Positions 13,986-21,348 of a stretch of 21,816 bases of DNA are shown here, in pieces. Numbering within the stretch: position 1 is the stretch's first letter; each line of letters starts with the position of its first letter. This stretch comes from SW-9-67-25 sp964471665 (GTDB taxonomy: Archaea > Halobacteriota > Halobacteria > Halobacteriales > Haloarculaceae): assembly GCA_964471665.1 (NCBI GenBank), contig CAYYHG010000033.1, forward strand, positions 1-21,816. The letters run 5' to 3'. A program made the translations under genes and the position numbers. Below the pieces are notes generated by a model. That model had not been told where the DNA came from. It searched no databases and was given only the letters and a program-made list of their open reading frames with translations.

Positions 13986-14360
13986 ATGTCGGATCCACGC
14001 CCCTCGCTCGCGGCGTTCGACGACAGAACCTTCACACTGGTCGCCGACCAGACGGACTTCGACGCCGACCGACTCCGGTCGCTGGTCGGTCGCCACCAGG
14101 ACGACGTTCGCGACTTGCCGGGGGTCGACAACATCGTCTACGAGTGGCGCAACCACTTCCACCTGGACCCGCTCGTCCACCGGACCGACGCAGTCTACGT
14201 CCTCGCGCTCCCGAGTCACGTCTGGACGGAGTTCGCCGACGACCTCTCGCCGGCCCAGCTGGACGCCCTCAAATCCGTCCACGACCGCCAGGCCCGCACG
14301 CTCGCTCCCTCGAGTGAACGCTTCGAGTCCGACGACGCGCTCGTGCTGACGCGGCCCTGA
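13986..14360 (+). CDS. Haloarchaeal small protein of unknown function
   Basis: A 124-residue acidic protein, MSDPRPSLAAFDDRTFTLVA and onwards, with LPGVDNIVYEWRNHFHLDPL in the middle and an ending near ALVLTRP. I do not recognise a named domain. The pattern of a Trp-Arg-Asn-His-Phe-His segment followed by AVYVLALPSHVWTEFA looks conserved rather than random, and codon use is that of neighbouring genes. No signal peptide, membrane helix or cysteine motif is present. It is divergent from the deacylase gene with a 103-base spacer, and lies upstream of dpsA in the same direction, but the dpsA promoter elements show that they are separate units. Confidence 0.7.
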   Translation: MSDPRPSLAAFDDRTFTLVADQTDFDADRLRSLVGRHQDDVRDLPGVDNIVYEWRNHFHLDPLVHRTDAVYVLALPSHVWTEFADDLSPAQLDALKSVHDRQARTLAPSSERFESDDALVLTRP

Positions 14361-14412
14361 TCGGGACCGGTCCCGGGGCACGTCCCCGCCGGCCTGGGGG
14401 AAAGTACGACCT

Positions 14413-14453
14413 TCGTTTTCGAAAACGAGTACTATAGTTTTCGCTTTCGAAAA
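14413..14453. promoter_or_regulatory. Paired TTTCGAAA palindromes upstream of dpsA
   Basis: TCGTTTTCGAAAACGA at 14413-14428 is a perfect 16-base palindrome. A second site, TTTTCG-N4-CGAAAA at 14438-14453, also contains the palindrome TTTCGAAA (14445-14452). The TTTCGAAA cores (14417-14424 and 14445-14452) are 28 bases apart, near three helical turns, so both face nearly the same side of the DNA. They lie 20-60 bases upstream of the dpsA TATA box, where an activator or an upstream repressor would bind. The protein is not identified; iron- or oxidant-responsive regulators are reasonable candidates given the target gene. Confidence 0.6.
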
Positions 14454-14472
14454 AAATTTTGCAGAATGAGAG

Positions 14473-14480
14473 GATTTAAG
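14473..14480 (+). promoter_or_regulatory. TATA box of dpsA
   Basis: GATTTAAG at 14473-14480 in an AT-rich patch. Transcription would start near 14501-14503, just before the ATG at 14508 and after the alternative ATG at 14499, so it favours the start at 14508 with a leader of about five bases. Confidence 0.7.
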
Positions 14481-14507
14481 AGGGAGGGCGACCAATAGAT
14501 GAATGTA

Positions 14508-15056
14508 ATGAGCACCCAGAAGACCGTGAACCAGAAGTTCGACACAGTCGAGGAGAGCGAGGCGCTGCGCCTCGACGCAGAGAAGGCCGAGCAGGTCATC
14601 GGCGCGCTGAACGCGGACCTCGCGGACGCGTACGTGCTGTACCACCAGCTGAAGAAACACCACTGGAACGTCGAGGGCGCAGAGTTCCGCGACCTGCACC
14701 TGTTCCTCGGCGAGGCGGCCGAAAACGTCGAAGAGGCGGCCGACGAACTCGCAGAGCGCGCCCAGGCCCTGGGCGGCACGCCCGTCTCAGCGATGGGCAA
14801 CCTCCAGGAGTTCGCCACCGTCGACGCCGAGGGTGACGACGTCTACGACATCCGGACCTCGCTGGAGAACGACATGGCACTGTACGGTGACATCATCGAG
14901 GCCGTCCGCGACCACGTCGAACTCGCGGAGAACCTCGGCGACCACGCGACCGCACAGATCCTCCGTGACATACTCGTCCAGGCCGAGGACGACGCCCACC
15001 ACATCGAGCACTACCTCGAGGACGACACCCTCGTCTTCGAGAGCGCGATGAACTGA
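14508..15056 (+). CDS. dpsA: DNA-protecting ferritin-like protein DpsA
   Basis: Dodecameric Dps family protein that oxidises and stores iron and protects the cell in iron excess, oxidative stress and stationary phase. The 182-residue protein is very close to haloarchaeal DpsA in length and in its blocks: ALNADLADAYVLYHQLKKHH, then WNVEGAEFRDLHLFLGE (53-69), LAERAQALGG, DVYDIRTSLENDMALYGDII and DDAHHIEHYLEDDTL. The ferroxidase residues expected between subunits are in the HHWN (51-54) and FRDLHLFLGE segments. An ATG at 14499 is in frame, but the TATA position and the MSTQK start seen in known DpsA point to 14508. It is expressed alone, from a promoter with two palindromes upstream. Confidence 0.95.
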   Translation: MSTQKTVNQKFDTVEESEALRLDAEKAEQVIGALNADLADAYVLYHQLKKHHWNVEGAEFRDLHLFLGEAAENVEEAADELAERAQALGGTPVSAMGNLQEFATVDAEGDDVYDIRTSLENDMALYGDIIEAVRDHVELAENLGDHATAQILRDILVQAEDDAHHIEHYLEDDTLVFESAMN

Positions 15057-15103
15057 CGACGGCGAAGCAACTCTGACCGTCGCGGCCCGCAGAAGAGCGC
15101 CCT

Positions 15104-15274
15104 CTACCGGCCGAGTTCGACCGTCAGACTCGACGAAATCCAACCGTCGGTGTTGTCTTCCTCGACGAATACTGTCTGTCCCGGTGCGCCCTGGTGGGCC
15201 GTGACCGGCACGTCCAGTTCCGGCGGGTTCTCGTCGTCGCGCCCGGTCGAACTGCTGTCCTCGAGAGTCGCCAT
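15104..15274 (-). CDS. Small 56-residue haloarchaeal protein
   Basis: A short acidic protein starting MATLEDSSSTGRDDENPPEL and ending near TVELGR. The second half, with TVFVEEDNTDGWISSSLTV, resembles the D-x-N-x-x-A/G-W-I-x-S-D/S pattern of a haloarchaeal small-protein family that I recall as DUF7331. Support for it being real is the well-placed TATA-like segment (15294-15304, about 26 bases before the ATG) and an inverted repeat between that box and the start. Function is unknown. It points towards dpsA and ends 47 bases from the dpsA stop. Confidence 0.65.
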   Translation of the reverse strand: MATLEDSSSTGRDDENPPELDVPVTAHQGAPGQTVFVEEDNTDGWISSSLTVELGR

Positions 15275-15281
15275 TGGCAGG

Positions 15282-15304
15282 TTTAGGACCCCCTAAAGAA
15301 ATAA
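15282..15304 (-). promoter_or_regulatory. Promoter with inverted repeat for the 56-residue protein
   Basis: On the minus strand TTATTTCTTTA (15304-15294) is at TATA distance from the ATG at 15274. TTTAGG-ACCC-CCTAAA (15282-15297) is a perfect six-base inverted repeat that overlaps the downstream edge of the box and the expected transcription start, a position typical of repressor operators. One more CCTAAA half-site stands at 15318-15323. Confidence 0.5.
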
Positions 15305-15446
15305 GGTTTTTGGAACGCCTAAAACAGTCGTCACAACACGGGCGAATTACTCCCAGACTGTCACGTCTGCGAACGGACAGCGGTTCCCTGACAGCGGCGG
15401 ACTCGACGACGGACGCTTCAAGTGACCCGGCGCCTTACCCGGGCGT

Positions 15447-16034
15447 ATGAGTGACAGACGGCGGGACGCGTCGGGAGACGTTTCGGGGTTGATCGGGGAT
15501 CTGGCCCGGACAGTCGAGGAGTTACAGACCGAACTCGAACCCGACGGGCGACCGCCGCTCCGCCCGCCGACGCCCCGGGAACTCGCCCGGTTCACGAGCG
15601 AGGTGACGATCCCGGCCATCGTGCTCGCGCTGGAGACGAACGTGCGGGTCCTGAAACTCCTCCAGCGGGCGCTGCGGCTGGCTGCCGGCGAGGATCCGCG
15701 GGCGGGCGAGTCCGCTCCGGCCCGCGAACGCGCACAGGCGCTCGGTCGCAGGACGCTGACACGCCTCGACGACCTGCTCGCGGACCTCCAGCAGGCCCTG
15801 GACGAACGGCCACCGGACGACCCCGCACGGGAACTGCTCGCGGAGGCACGGAGCCTCCGGACGGAGATCGACGACCGGCTGGCGGCCGCCGAGGCCGATC
15901 AGCACGACACCGACGGGACACAGCCGTCCCCCGAGAACCGCGTCGACATCGACGTCGAGTCGGAACTCCAGTCGATCAAAGACGACCTCGACGACGGAGA
16001 CGACCCTGCGGACGACGACCACACCAGTCAGTGA
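15447..16034 (+). CDS. Helical haloarchaeal protein of unknown function
   Basis: A 195-residue protein that is mostly helical, with heptad-like Leu/Ala spacing suggesting coiled coils. Landmarks are LIGDLARTVEELQTELEPDG, the Pro-rich RPPLRPPTPRELARF turn, then EVTIPAIVLALETNVRVLKL, a mildly hydrophobic helix, and TRLDDLLADLQQALDE. The last 50 residues are a very acidic tail. I recall this arrangement as the haloarchaeal DUF7547 family; no function is known and I see no catalytic motif. The helix around residues 52-73 is too polar at its ends to be a sure membrane span. A weak AT patch near 15415-15423 may be the promoter. Confidence 0.7.
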   Translation: MSDRRRDASGDVSGLIGDLARTVEELQTELEPDGRPPLRPPTPRELARFTSEVTIPAIVLALETNVRVLKLLQRALRLAAGEDPRAGESAPARERAQALGRRTLTRLDDLLADLQQALDERPPDDPARELLAEARSLRTEIDDRLAAAEADQHDTDGTQPSPENRVDIDVESELQSIKDDLDDGDDPADDDHTSQ

Positions 16035-16125
16035 CGCTGTCGGCTGTATCACGATACCGACGTGACGACTCCGAATCCACGGGGGTCGAAATTGCTCACG
16101 GGCGTGTAGCCGACAGCACAACAAC

Positions 16126-16159
16126 ATTTATTACCGGTCGAATCATCATGATTGATCAT
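16126..16159. promoter_or_regulatory. TATA box and palindromes before the 158-residue protein gene
   Basis: ATTTATTA at 16126-16133 is the TATA box, putting transcription start near 16155. Two overlapping palindromes cover the region up to that point: ATCATGAT (16145-16152) and ATGAT-TG-ATCAT (16148-16159). The second ends one base before the ATG at 16161. Their position over the transcription start suggests a repressor site. Confidence 0.5.
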
Positions 16160-16160
16160 A

Positions 16161-16637
16161 ATGAATAGGCGATCGAGGAACGGTACGGGAGAGGTCCGCG
16201 CGGAACTGTACGTGCGAACCGAACTGCCGCCACCCGCACGGGAACAGGCGAGCGCAGTCGAGACGCAGCTGGCGACCCTCGCCGAACGCGACGTGCTCGA
16301 ATCTGTAGACAGACACGACTGGGACAAGCGGGTCCCCGTCGACGCGTGTGCCGGGAGTGTCCGCGATACCTACCTGACCCTCACTGCGTGGGCCGACGAC
16401 CGGGGGGTCAGGCTCACACCGTTTTTCGAAATCCGCGAGTGTTACTCCGCCGACAACGGCGGGTTCACAGACTGGCTCGTCGTCCCGGCACTGTGTCTCG
16501 TCGTCTACGAGGACGACCAGGTGAGGGCCGTGTACCCACACGCCGACAGCGACACCCACACTGTCGAGGACGGCCTGCAGGCGCTGGTCGGTGATTTCGC
16601 GGGGACGGCCGAGGGGGTACCCGCGACGGCCGACTGA
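16161..16637 (+). CDS. Haloarchaeal protein of unknown function, 158 residues
   Basis: A soluble protein beginning MNRRSRNGTGEVRAELYVRT, with a charged first half (ERDVLESVDRHDWDKRVPVD) and a second half containing a GGFTDWLVVPALCLVVYEDD strand and YPHADSDTHTVEDGLQALVG. I recall many haloarchaeal paralogs with this layout (an ELYVR start, a W-x-K-x-V-P segment, a LCL-VYED segment), but no known function. Cys residues at CAG, REC and LCL have no pattern of a metal site. A TTG at 16152 could extend it by three residues; the ATG at 16161 is preferred. Promoter palindromes suggest tight control. Confidence 0.7.
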   Translation: MNRRSRNGTGEVRAELYVRTELPPPAREQASAVETQLATLAERDVLESVDRHDWDKRVPVDACAGSVRDTYLTLTAWADDRGVRLTPFFEIRECYSADNGGFTDWLVVPALCLVVYEDDQVRAVYPHADSDTHTVEDGLQALVGDFAGTAEGVPATAD

Positions 16638-16749
16638 GACGGATTGCTGCCGTTCTGTACCGGATCGACCGCACAACGGCGCGTCGTTCTGTATCAGGTG
16701 CGTCGGCCATTCCGGAACGCATTTGCACGCGCCACACGGGGACCCGCAC

Positions 16750-18363
16750 ATGCACATCGCCGGTATGGCCTCGAACCGCGGGCGGAACCTCCTGCACATC
16801 GCCGACCGGGCACCCGGGGGCGCCGACGTCGCTGTCGTCCTGACCGACACGGCGGACGCGCCGGTCCTCGAGAAGGCACGGCAGCGATCGCTCCCCACCG
16901 AGACAGTCGTGCCTGCTGAAAGCGAGTCGCGGCGCGACCACGAACGCCGGATTCTCGACGCGCTCGCCGGCTACGACGTCGACCTGGTCTGTCTGGACGG
17001 CTACATGCGCGTCCTCTCGGATACGTTCCTCGACGCGGCCCCCACGACGCTGAACGTCCACCCGTCACTGTTGCCATCGTTCCCGGGGAGTGACGCCTGG
17101 GGCGACGCCCTCGATGCTGGTGTGGCGGTGACTGGCTGTACCATCCACGTCGTGACGGACGCCACCGACGAGGCGGGCGACGTCGTCGAGGCGGAGATCG
17201 ACAGCGGCCCCATCGTCACACAGGAACCGGTTCCGGTCTACGAGGGTGACACGGCCGCCGACCTGAAAGACCGCGTCCTCTACCGGGGCGAGTTCCGGGC
17301 GTATCCGCGCGCAGTGGAGTGGTTCGCCGAGGACCGCGTCGACGTGGACGGCCCGCGCGGCGGCGTCCGCGTCGAGAGTGACAGCAGCGGCGAGTTCCCG
17401 GCACGACGCCTCGCGGGCCACGACCGCGTGACTGCCCTTCGGTACGGCGAGAACCCACACCAGGACGCGGCGCTGTACACCGACCACACTGTCGACGAGG
17501 CAAACGTCGTCGACGCGGACCAGTTGAACGAGGGTGCCAGGGCGCTGTCGTACAACAACTACAACGACGCCGACGCTGCCCTCCAGTTGATCGCGGAGTT
17601 CGACGACCCGGCGGCGGCGGTCATCAAACACACCAACCCGACGGGGTGTGCGACGGCGGCCGACCTCCCGACAGCGTACGACCGCGCGCTCGCGACGGAT
17701 CCGATGAGCGCCTTCGGCGGCGTCGTGGCGCTGAACCACGAGTGCGACCGCGCGACGGCCGAGCGGGTCGCCGACTCGTTCAAGGAGGTCGTCGTCGCAC
17801 CCGGGTACACCGACGGGGGTCTTGCGGTCCTCTCCGAGTCGGAGTCACTCCGGGTACTCGACGTCGGGAGCCTCGGCGAGCGGACCGAACACCTGACCGA
17901 GACGTCGCTGGTCGGCGGGCGACTCGTTCAGGAGCGCGACCGCCAGCAGCCTACCGACGCGGATCTGGCGGTCGTCACCGAGCGCGAACCGACCGACGAA
18001 CAGATCGAGTCGATGCTGTTTGCCTGGCAGGTCGTCACGCACGTCAAGTCCAACGCGATCGTCTTTGCCGCGGGCACCGAAACCGTCGGCGTCGGGATGG
18101 GTCAGGTCTCGCGTGTCGACGCGGTTGGGCTGGCGGCGACGAAGGCCAACGAACACGCCGAGGGGAAAGACGCCGCTGGCGCGGTGATGGCCTCCGACGC
18201 CTTCTTTCCGTTTCCGGACGGCGTCGAGCGCGCGGCCGACGCCGGAATCGAGGCAGTCATCCAGCCCGGCGGCTCACAGAACGACGAGGCAGTCATCGAG
18301 GCCGCGAACGAGCGCGACCTGGCGATGGTCTTTACCGGGTCGCGGTGTTTCCGCCACGACTAG
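16750..18363 (+). CDS. purNH: Purine biosynthesis fusion: GAR/PurN-like and AICAR formyltransferase domains
   Basis: A 537-residue fusion. Residues 1-190 are a PurN-type formyltransferase domain: MHIAGMASNRGRNLL start, VDLVCLDGYMRVLSDTFL, then the catalytic segment LNVHPSLLPSFPG with Asn102 and His104, and IHVVTDATDE with Asp136. Residues about 225-537 are the AICAR transformylase half of PurH: RYGENPHQ (231-238), IKHTNPTGCA, AFGGVVALN, AWQVVTHVKSNAIVFA, GMGQVSRVDA and DAFFPFPDGVE. The IMP cyclohydrolase domain that comes first in bacterial PurH is missing, as expected in archaea, where a separate PurO closes the ring. Thus one protein provides formyl transfer at two steps of the pathway, or only the AICAR step with an altered PurN half. 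ATG 16750 gives the normal PurN start. Its stop overlaps the convergent stop of the next gene. Confidence 0.92.
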   Translation: MHIAGMASNRGRNLLHIADRAPGGADVAVVLTDTADAPVLEKARQRSLPTETVVPAESESRRDHERRILDALAGYDVDLVCLDGYMRVLSDTFLDAAPTTLNVHPSLLPSFPGSDAWGDALDAGVAVTGCTIHVVTDATDEAGDVVEAEIDSGPIVTQEPVPVYEGDTAADLKDRVLYRGEFRAYPRAVEWFAEDRVDVDGPRGGVRVESDSSGEFPARRLAGHDRVTALRYGENPHQDAALYTDHTVDEANVVDADQLNEGARALSYNNYNDADAALQLIAEFDDPAAAVIKHTNPTGCATAADLPTAYDRALATDPMSAFGGVVALNHECDRATAERVADSFKEVVVAPGYTDGGLAVLSESESLRVLDVGSLGERTEHLTETSLVGGRLVQERDRQQPTDADLAVVTEREPTDEQIESMLFAWQVVTHVKSNAIVFAAGTETVGVGMGQVSRVDAVGLAATKANEHAEGKDAAGAVMASDAFFPFPDGVERAADAGIEAVIQPGGSQNDEAVIEAANERDLAMVFTGSRCFRHD

Positions 18364-18854
18364 TCGTGTTCGTGCAGTTCGACCTCCAGCGTCCCGTCGG
18401 CGACGGAGGCGGTCAGCATCGTCGTCCGCGAGGCGGGCGAGGCGCCGGTCACGCTCCCCGGGTTCAGGATCCGAACGCCGTCGTGTGTCGTATCCTCGAC
18501 CTCGTGGGTGTGCCCGGCGACTGCGACCGGCTCCCCCCGGTCGGCGTGTTCACGAGCCGTCTCGGCGACGCGCTCCTCGTAGCCCCGTGGCGGCCCGGTG
18601 CCGTGAGTGACGACGAACTCCACGCCGCCGAGTTCGACCGCCGCGACCGCCGGGAGCCCGAGCTGTGGGTCCACGTTTCCCGACACCGCGGTCAGTGCCG
18701 GCGCGAGGTCCCGCACGTCCGCGAGTGCGCTCTGTGAGTCGAAGTCGCCGGCGTGGACGACGTGGTCCGCCGATCCGATCAGTTCGCAAAACGGCTCCGG
18801 GAGCCGGTGTGCACGGGACGGGATGTGCGAGTCTGCGATGATGGCAACGTCCAT
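18360..18854 (-). CDS. YfcE/MJ0936-type metallophosphoesterase
   Basis: A 164-residue calcineurin-like phosphodiesterase with all metal motifs: Asp8 and His10 in IADSHIP, Asp37 in HAGDFD, Asn60 in SGNVDP, His84 in VTHGTG, and His115 and His117 in GHTHEVE, followed by LNPGSVT. Members with this compact fold hydrolyse phosphodiesters, and the physiological substrate is usually unknown. The ATG at 18854 fits the MDVAIIADSH start; the frame is open eight codons further up, without family support. It is divergent from the Nudix fusion gene (98-base spacer) and convergent with purNH. Confidence 0.9.
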   Translation of the reverse strand: MDVAIIADSHIPSRAHRLPEPFCELIGSADHVVHAGDFDSQSALADVRDLAPALTAVSGNVDPQLGLPAVAAVELGGVEFVVTHGTGPPRGYEERVAETAREHADRGEPVAVAGHTHEVEDTTHDGVRILNPGSVTGASPASRTTMLTASVADGTLEVELHEHD

Positions 18855-18952
18855 GCGCGTTTCTTCTCCGCAGAACAACTAATAGACTGCGTGCCACGGA
18901 TGCGGTTCCGTATCCCACACGTTGATGACCCCCCCGAGCGAACGCAGTTGCC

Positions 18953-20263
18953 ATGGACGAGACGGGCGTGGTCACCTGTTTTCTCCGGCACGAGGGGTCC
19001 GTGCTCCTGTTTCGTCGGAGCCGGGAGGTCGGTTCCTACGAAGGCATGTGGGGTGCAGTCGCGGGACACGCAGAGAGCGACCCCGACACGGCCGCCCGTC
19101 GGGAGATCCGCGAGGAGACTGGCCTGGACGCCGGGGACGTGACGCTGCTCCGGCGTGGTGAGCCGTTTGCCGTTCCCGACGAGCACCTCGACAAGCGGTG
19201 GCACGTCCACCCGTACCTGTTCGACTGTGCGACCCGGACCGTCGAGACGAACTGGGAGACCGCAGACCACGCGTGGGTCGCACCCACTGCGATCATCCAC
19301 CGCGAGACGGTTCCTGGGCTGTGGACCTCGTACGACCGCGTCCGTCCGAGCGTCGGTACTGTCGCCGACGACCACGAACACGGGTCGGCGTACGTCTCGG
19401 TCCGTGCGCTGGAGGTGCTTCGCGACGAAGCTTCCGTCCGCGCGTACACGGCCGCGACCGACCAGGACCCGACGCCCGGCAGCGCTCATCTCACCGCACG
19501 AACCGACAACGGAGAGCCCCTCCCGGACATCGCGGTGTCGCTCCGGGAAGCACGCCCCTCGATGGCTGTCGTCGAGAACCGCGTCGACCGCGTCATGGCT
19601 GCCGCGGGCGTCTCTCGGACGGCCACCGCCGTCGAACACGCGGCCGCCGCGGGCGTCGAGGAGGCCCTCCGTGCGGACGAACGGGCGGCCTCACACGCCG
19701 CACGCCGCGTCGCAGGCGCCCGCGTCGCGACGCTCTCCCGCTCGGGAACGGTCCGCGAGACGCTCTCGCTCGCCGAACCCGAGGCGGTCCTCGTTGCCGA
19801 ATCGCGACCCGGCCGCGAAGGCGTCGACGCCGCGGCTGACCTCGCCGAATCGACGGACGTCACACTCACGACCGACGCAGCGCTCGCGAGCGCCATCTGC
19901 GAGTGGGACGCCGACGCGGTGGTCCTCGGAGCAGACGCGATCCGTCCGGACGGATCCGTGATCAACAAGGCCGGCACGCGCGCGGCCGCACTCGCCGGTA
20001 CCTACGAAGGTATCGAAGTCCTCGTCGTCGCAGCTACCGACAAGGTCGTCTCTCACACCAGGACCGACCGGGAGCACCGCAACCCCACAGAGGTCTACGA
20101 CGGTGGGGCCGACGTCGTGGTACACAACCCCACCTTCGAGGCGACGCCGCCGGACTGTGTCGACGCCGTCGTGACCGAACACGGACCCCTCGACCGCGAC
20201 GGCGTCGCCGCGATCGCCGCCGACCACCGCGAACGTGGGCGCTGGGCCGACGAGTGGCGGTAA
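18953..20263 (+). CDS. Nudix hydrolase fused to an eIF2B/ribose-1,5-bisphosphate isomerase-like domain
   Basis: A 436-residue fusion. Residues 1-130 form a Nudix domain with WGAVAGHAESDPDTAARREI and REETGL; the metal-binding R50-E51-x2-E54-E55 core is intact, though the Glu at the middle position of the Nudix box appears to be Ser42. Residues about 140-436 match the eIF2B alpha/beta/delta superfamily, with VAESRPGREG, DAVVLGADAIRPDGSVINKA and GTRAAALAGTYEGIEVLVVA, which in the archaeal sugar-phosphate isomerases bind the ribose phosphate. The two domains in one chain suggest that a nucleotide or sugar-nucleotide is cut by Nudix and the sugar phosphate passed to, or sensed by, the second domain. 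A role in translation is less likely. I recall similar fusions in other haloarchaea but no experimental function. Confidence 0.88.
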   Translation: MDETGVVTCFLRHEGSVLLFRRSREVGSYEGMWGAVAGHAESDPDTAARREIREETGLDAGDVTLLRRGEPFAVPDEHLDKRWHVHPYLFDCATRTVETNWETADHAWVAPTAIIHRETVPGLWTSYDRVRPSVGTVADDHEHGSAYVSVRALEVLRDEASVRAYTAATDQDPTPGSAHLTARTDNGEPLPDIAVSLREARPSMAVVENRVDRVMAAAGVSRTATAVEHAAAAGVEEALRADERAASHAARRVAGARVATLSRSGTVRETLSLAEPEAVLVAESRPGREGVDAAADLAESTDVTLTTDAALASAICEWDADAVVLGADAIRPDGSVINKAGTRAAALAGTYEGIEVLVVAATDKVVSHTRTDREHRNPTEVYDGGADVVVHNPTFEATPPDCVDAVVTEHGPLDRDGVAAIAADHRERGRWADEWR

Positions 20264-20267
20264 TCGG

Positions 20268-21299
20268 TCAGCGGCGGTGGCCCCACCGCTGGCCGTCCTC
20301 GGCGTAGCGGGCGTCGACGATCCGGTCGAACTGGTCGTCCGACAGCGCGATGTCGACGGCGCCGACGTTCTCCTCCAGCTGATCGACGGTGCGGGCGCCG
20401 ACGATGGGCACGCAGGTGAACCGTTCCTGTTCGATCAGCCACCGCAGGGCGACCTGTGCGGGCGTGGCACCGACCTCGCCGGCAACCGTGCGGACCTCGT
20501 CGAGGACGTTCCAGCCCCGCTCGGAGAGATAGTACTCCTCGAAGGCGTCGTCGAGGTCTCCCCGCGAGCCCTCGGGGCCCTCGAAGGCCGCGGGGTCGTC
20601 CTCGTCGACGCGCTCGTATTTGCCGGTGAGGAACCCGCCCGCGAGCGGCGAGTACGGACAGACTGCCAGGTCCTGGTCGATACACACCTCGAGGTAGTCT
20701 GTGATGTCGTCGCGGTAGCCCGCGTGAAACAGCGGCTGTGTCACCTCGAAGCGCTCTGTGTCTTCGACGTCGCTCTTCCAGAGACCCTTCGTCAGCTGCC
20801 AGGCGGCCATGGTGGAGGCGCCGAGGTAGTGGACCGTGCCCTCGCGGACCAGTTCGTCGAGGGTCGCCAGTGTCTCCTCGATAGGCGTGGTCTCGTCCCA
20901 CCGATGCAGGTAGTAGATGTCGAGGTAGTCCGTACCCAGGCGGTCGAGTGTCCCCTGGATCTGTGTGCGGATGTGCTTGCGGCCCAACCCCGAGTCGTTG
21001 GGTCCCGGTTTGCCCCGTCCGTCGAACGGGAAGTACACCTTCGAGGCGATGACGAAATCCTCGCGGTCGTAGTCGTCCAGCCACTCCCCGATGTACTGTT
21101 CGGACGTTCCGTTGGGTGTCCCGTAGACGTTGGCGGTGTCGATGAAGTTGACGCCGTGTTCCCGGGCCGCGTCGAGCAGTCGATGCGCCGACTCCCGGCC
21201 GGTCTCGACGACGCCGCCCGTCTCGCGACCGAACCGCCAGGTCCCCAGGCACAGCTGCGAAACGCTCGTGCCGGTCGAACCGAGTTTCGTGTACTCCAT
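20268..21299 (-). CDS. Aldo/keto reductase
   Basis: A 343-residue NAD(P)H-dependent oxidoreductase with a TIM barrel and the full tetrad: Asp54 and Tyr59 in FIDTANVYG, Lys87 in IASKVYF and His132 in YYLHRWD. LGLGTWRFG-type start (QLCLGTWRFG), VHYLGASTMAAWQL, and CPYSPLAGGFLTGKY place it in the YajO/YghZ-like (AKR12/voltage-gated channel beta-like) branch. The substrate is unknown. ATG 21299 is 26 bases from a TATA-like TTTTTGTA, so the longer reading to 21440 is not coding; that upstream stretch is a tandem repeat with a one-base difference between copies. It converges with the Nudix fusion gene, with four bases between stops. Confidence 0.92.
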   Translation of the reverse strand: MEYTKLGSTGTSVSQLCLGTWRFGRETGGVVETGRESAHRLLDAAREHGVNFIDTANVYGTPNGTSEQYIGEWLDDYDREDFVIASKVYFPFDGRGKPGPNDSGLGRKHIRTQIQGTLDRLGTDYLDIYYLHRWDETTPIEETLATLDELVREGTVHYLGASTMAAWQLTKGLWKSDVEDTERFEVTQPLFHAGYRDDITDYLEVCIDQDLAVCPYSPLAGGFLTGKYERVDEDDPAAFEGPEGSRGDLDDAFEEYYLSERGWNVLDEVRTVAGEVGATPAQVALRWLIEQERFTCVPIVGARTVDQLEENVGAVDIALSDDQFDRIVDARYAEDGQRWGHRR

Positions 21300-21320
21300 G
21301 GCCGACGCCTCGACTGGCAG

Positions 21321-21328
21321 TACAAAAA
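21321..21328 (-). promoter_or_regulatory. TATA box of the aldo/keto reductase gene
   Basis: TTTTTGTA on the minus strand, centred about 26 bases before the ATG at 21299, consistent with a leaderless transcript. The two long direct repeats begin 21 bases further upstream. Confidence 0.6.
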
Positions 21329-21348
21329 CGGATTCGGTTCGGTTTGGC

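Noticed and set aside
11693..14134. A minus-strand frame that reads as one 813-codon protein across the gap.
   Set aside because: It joins the LLM oxidoreductase and the YbaK-type protein only because N bases do not break a frame; each part has its own start, and the membrane protein gene lies between them in another frame.
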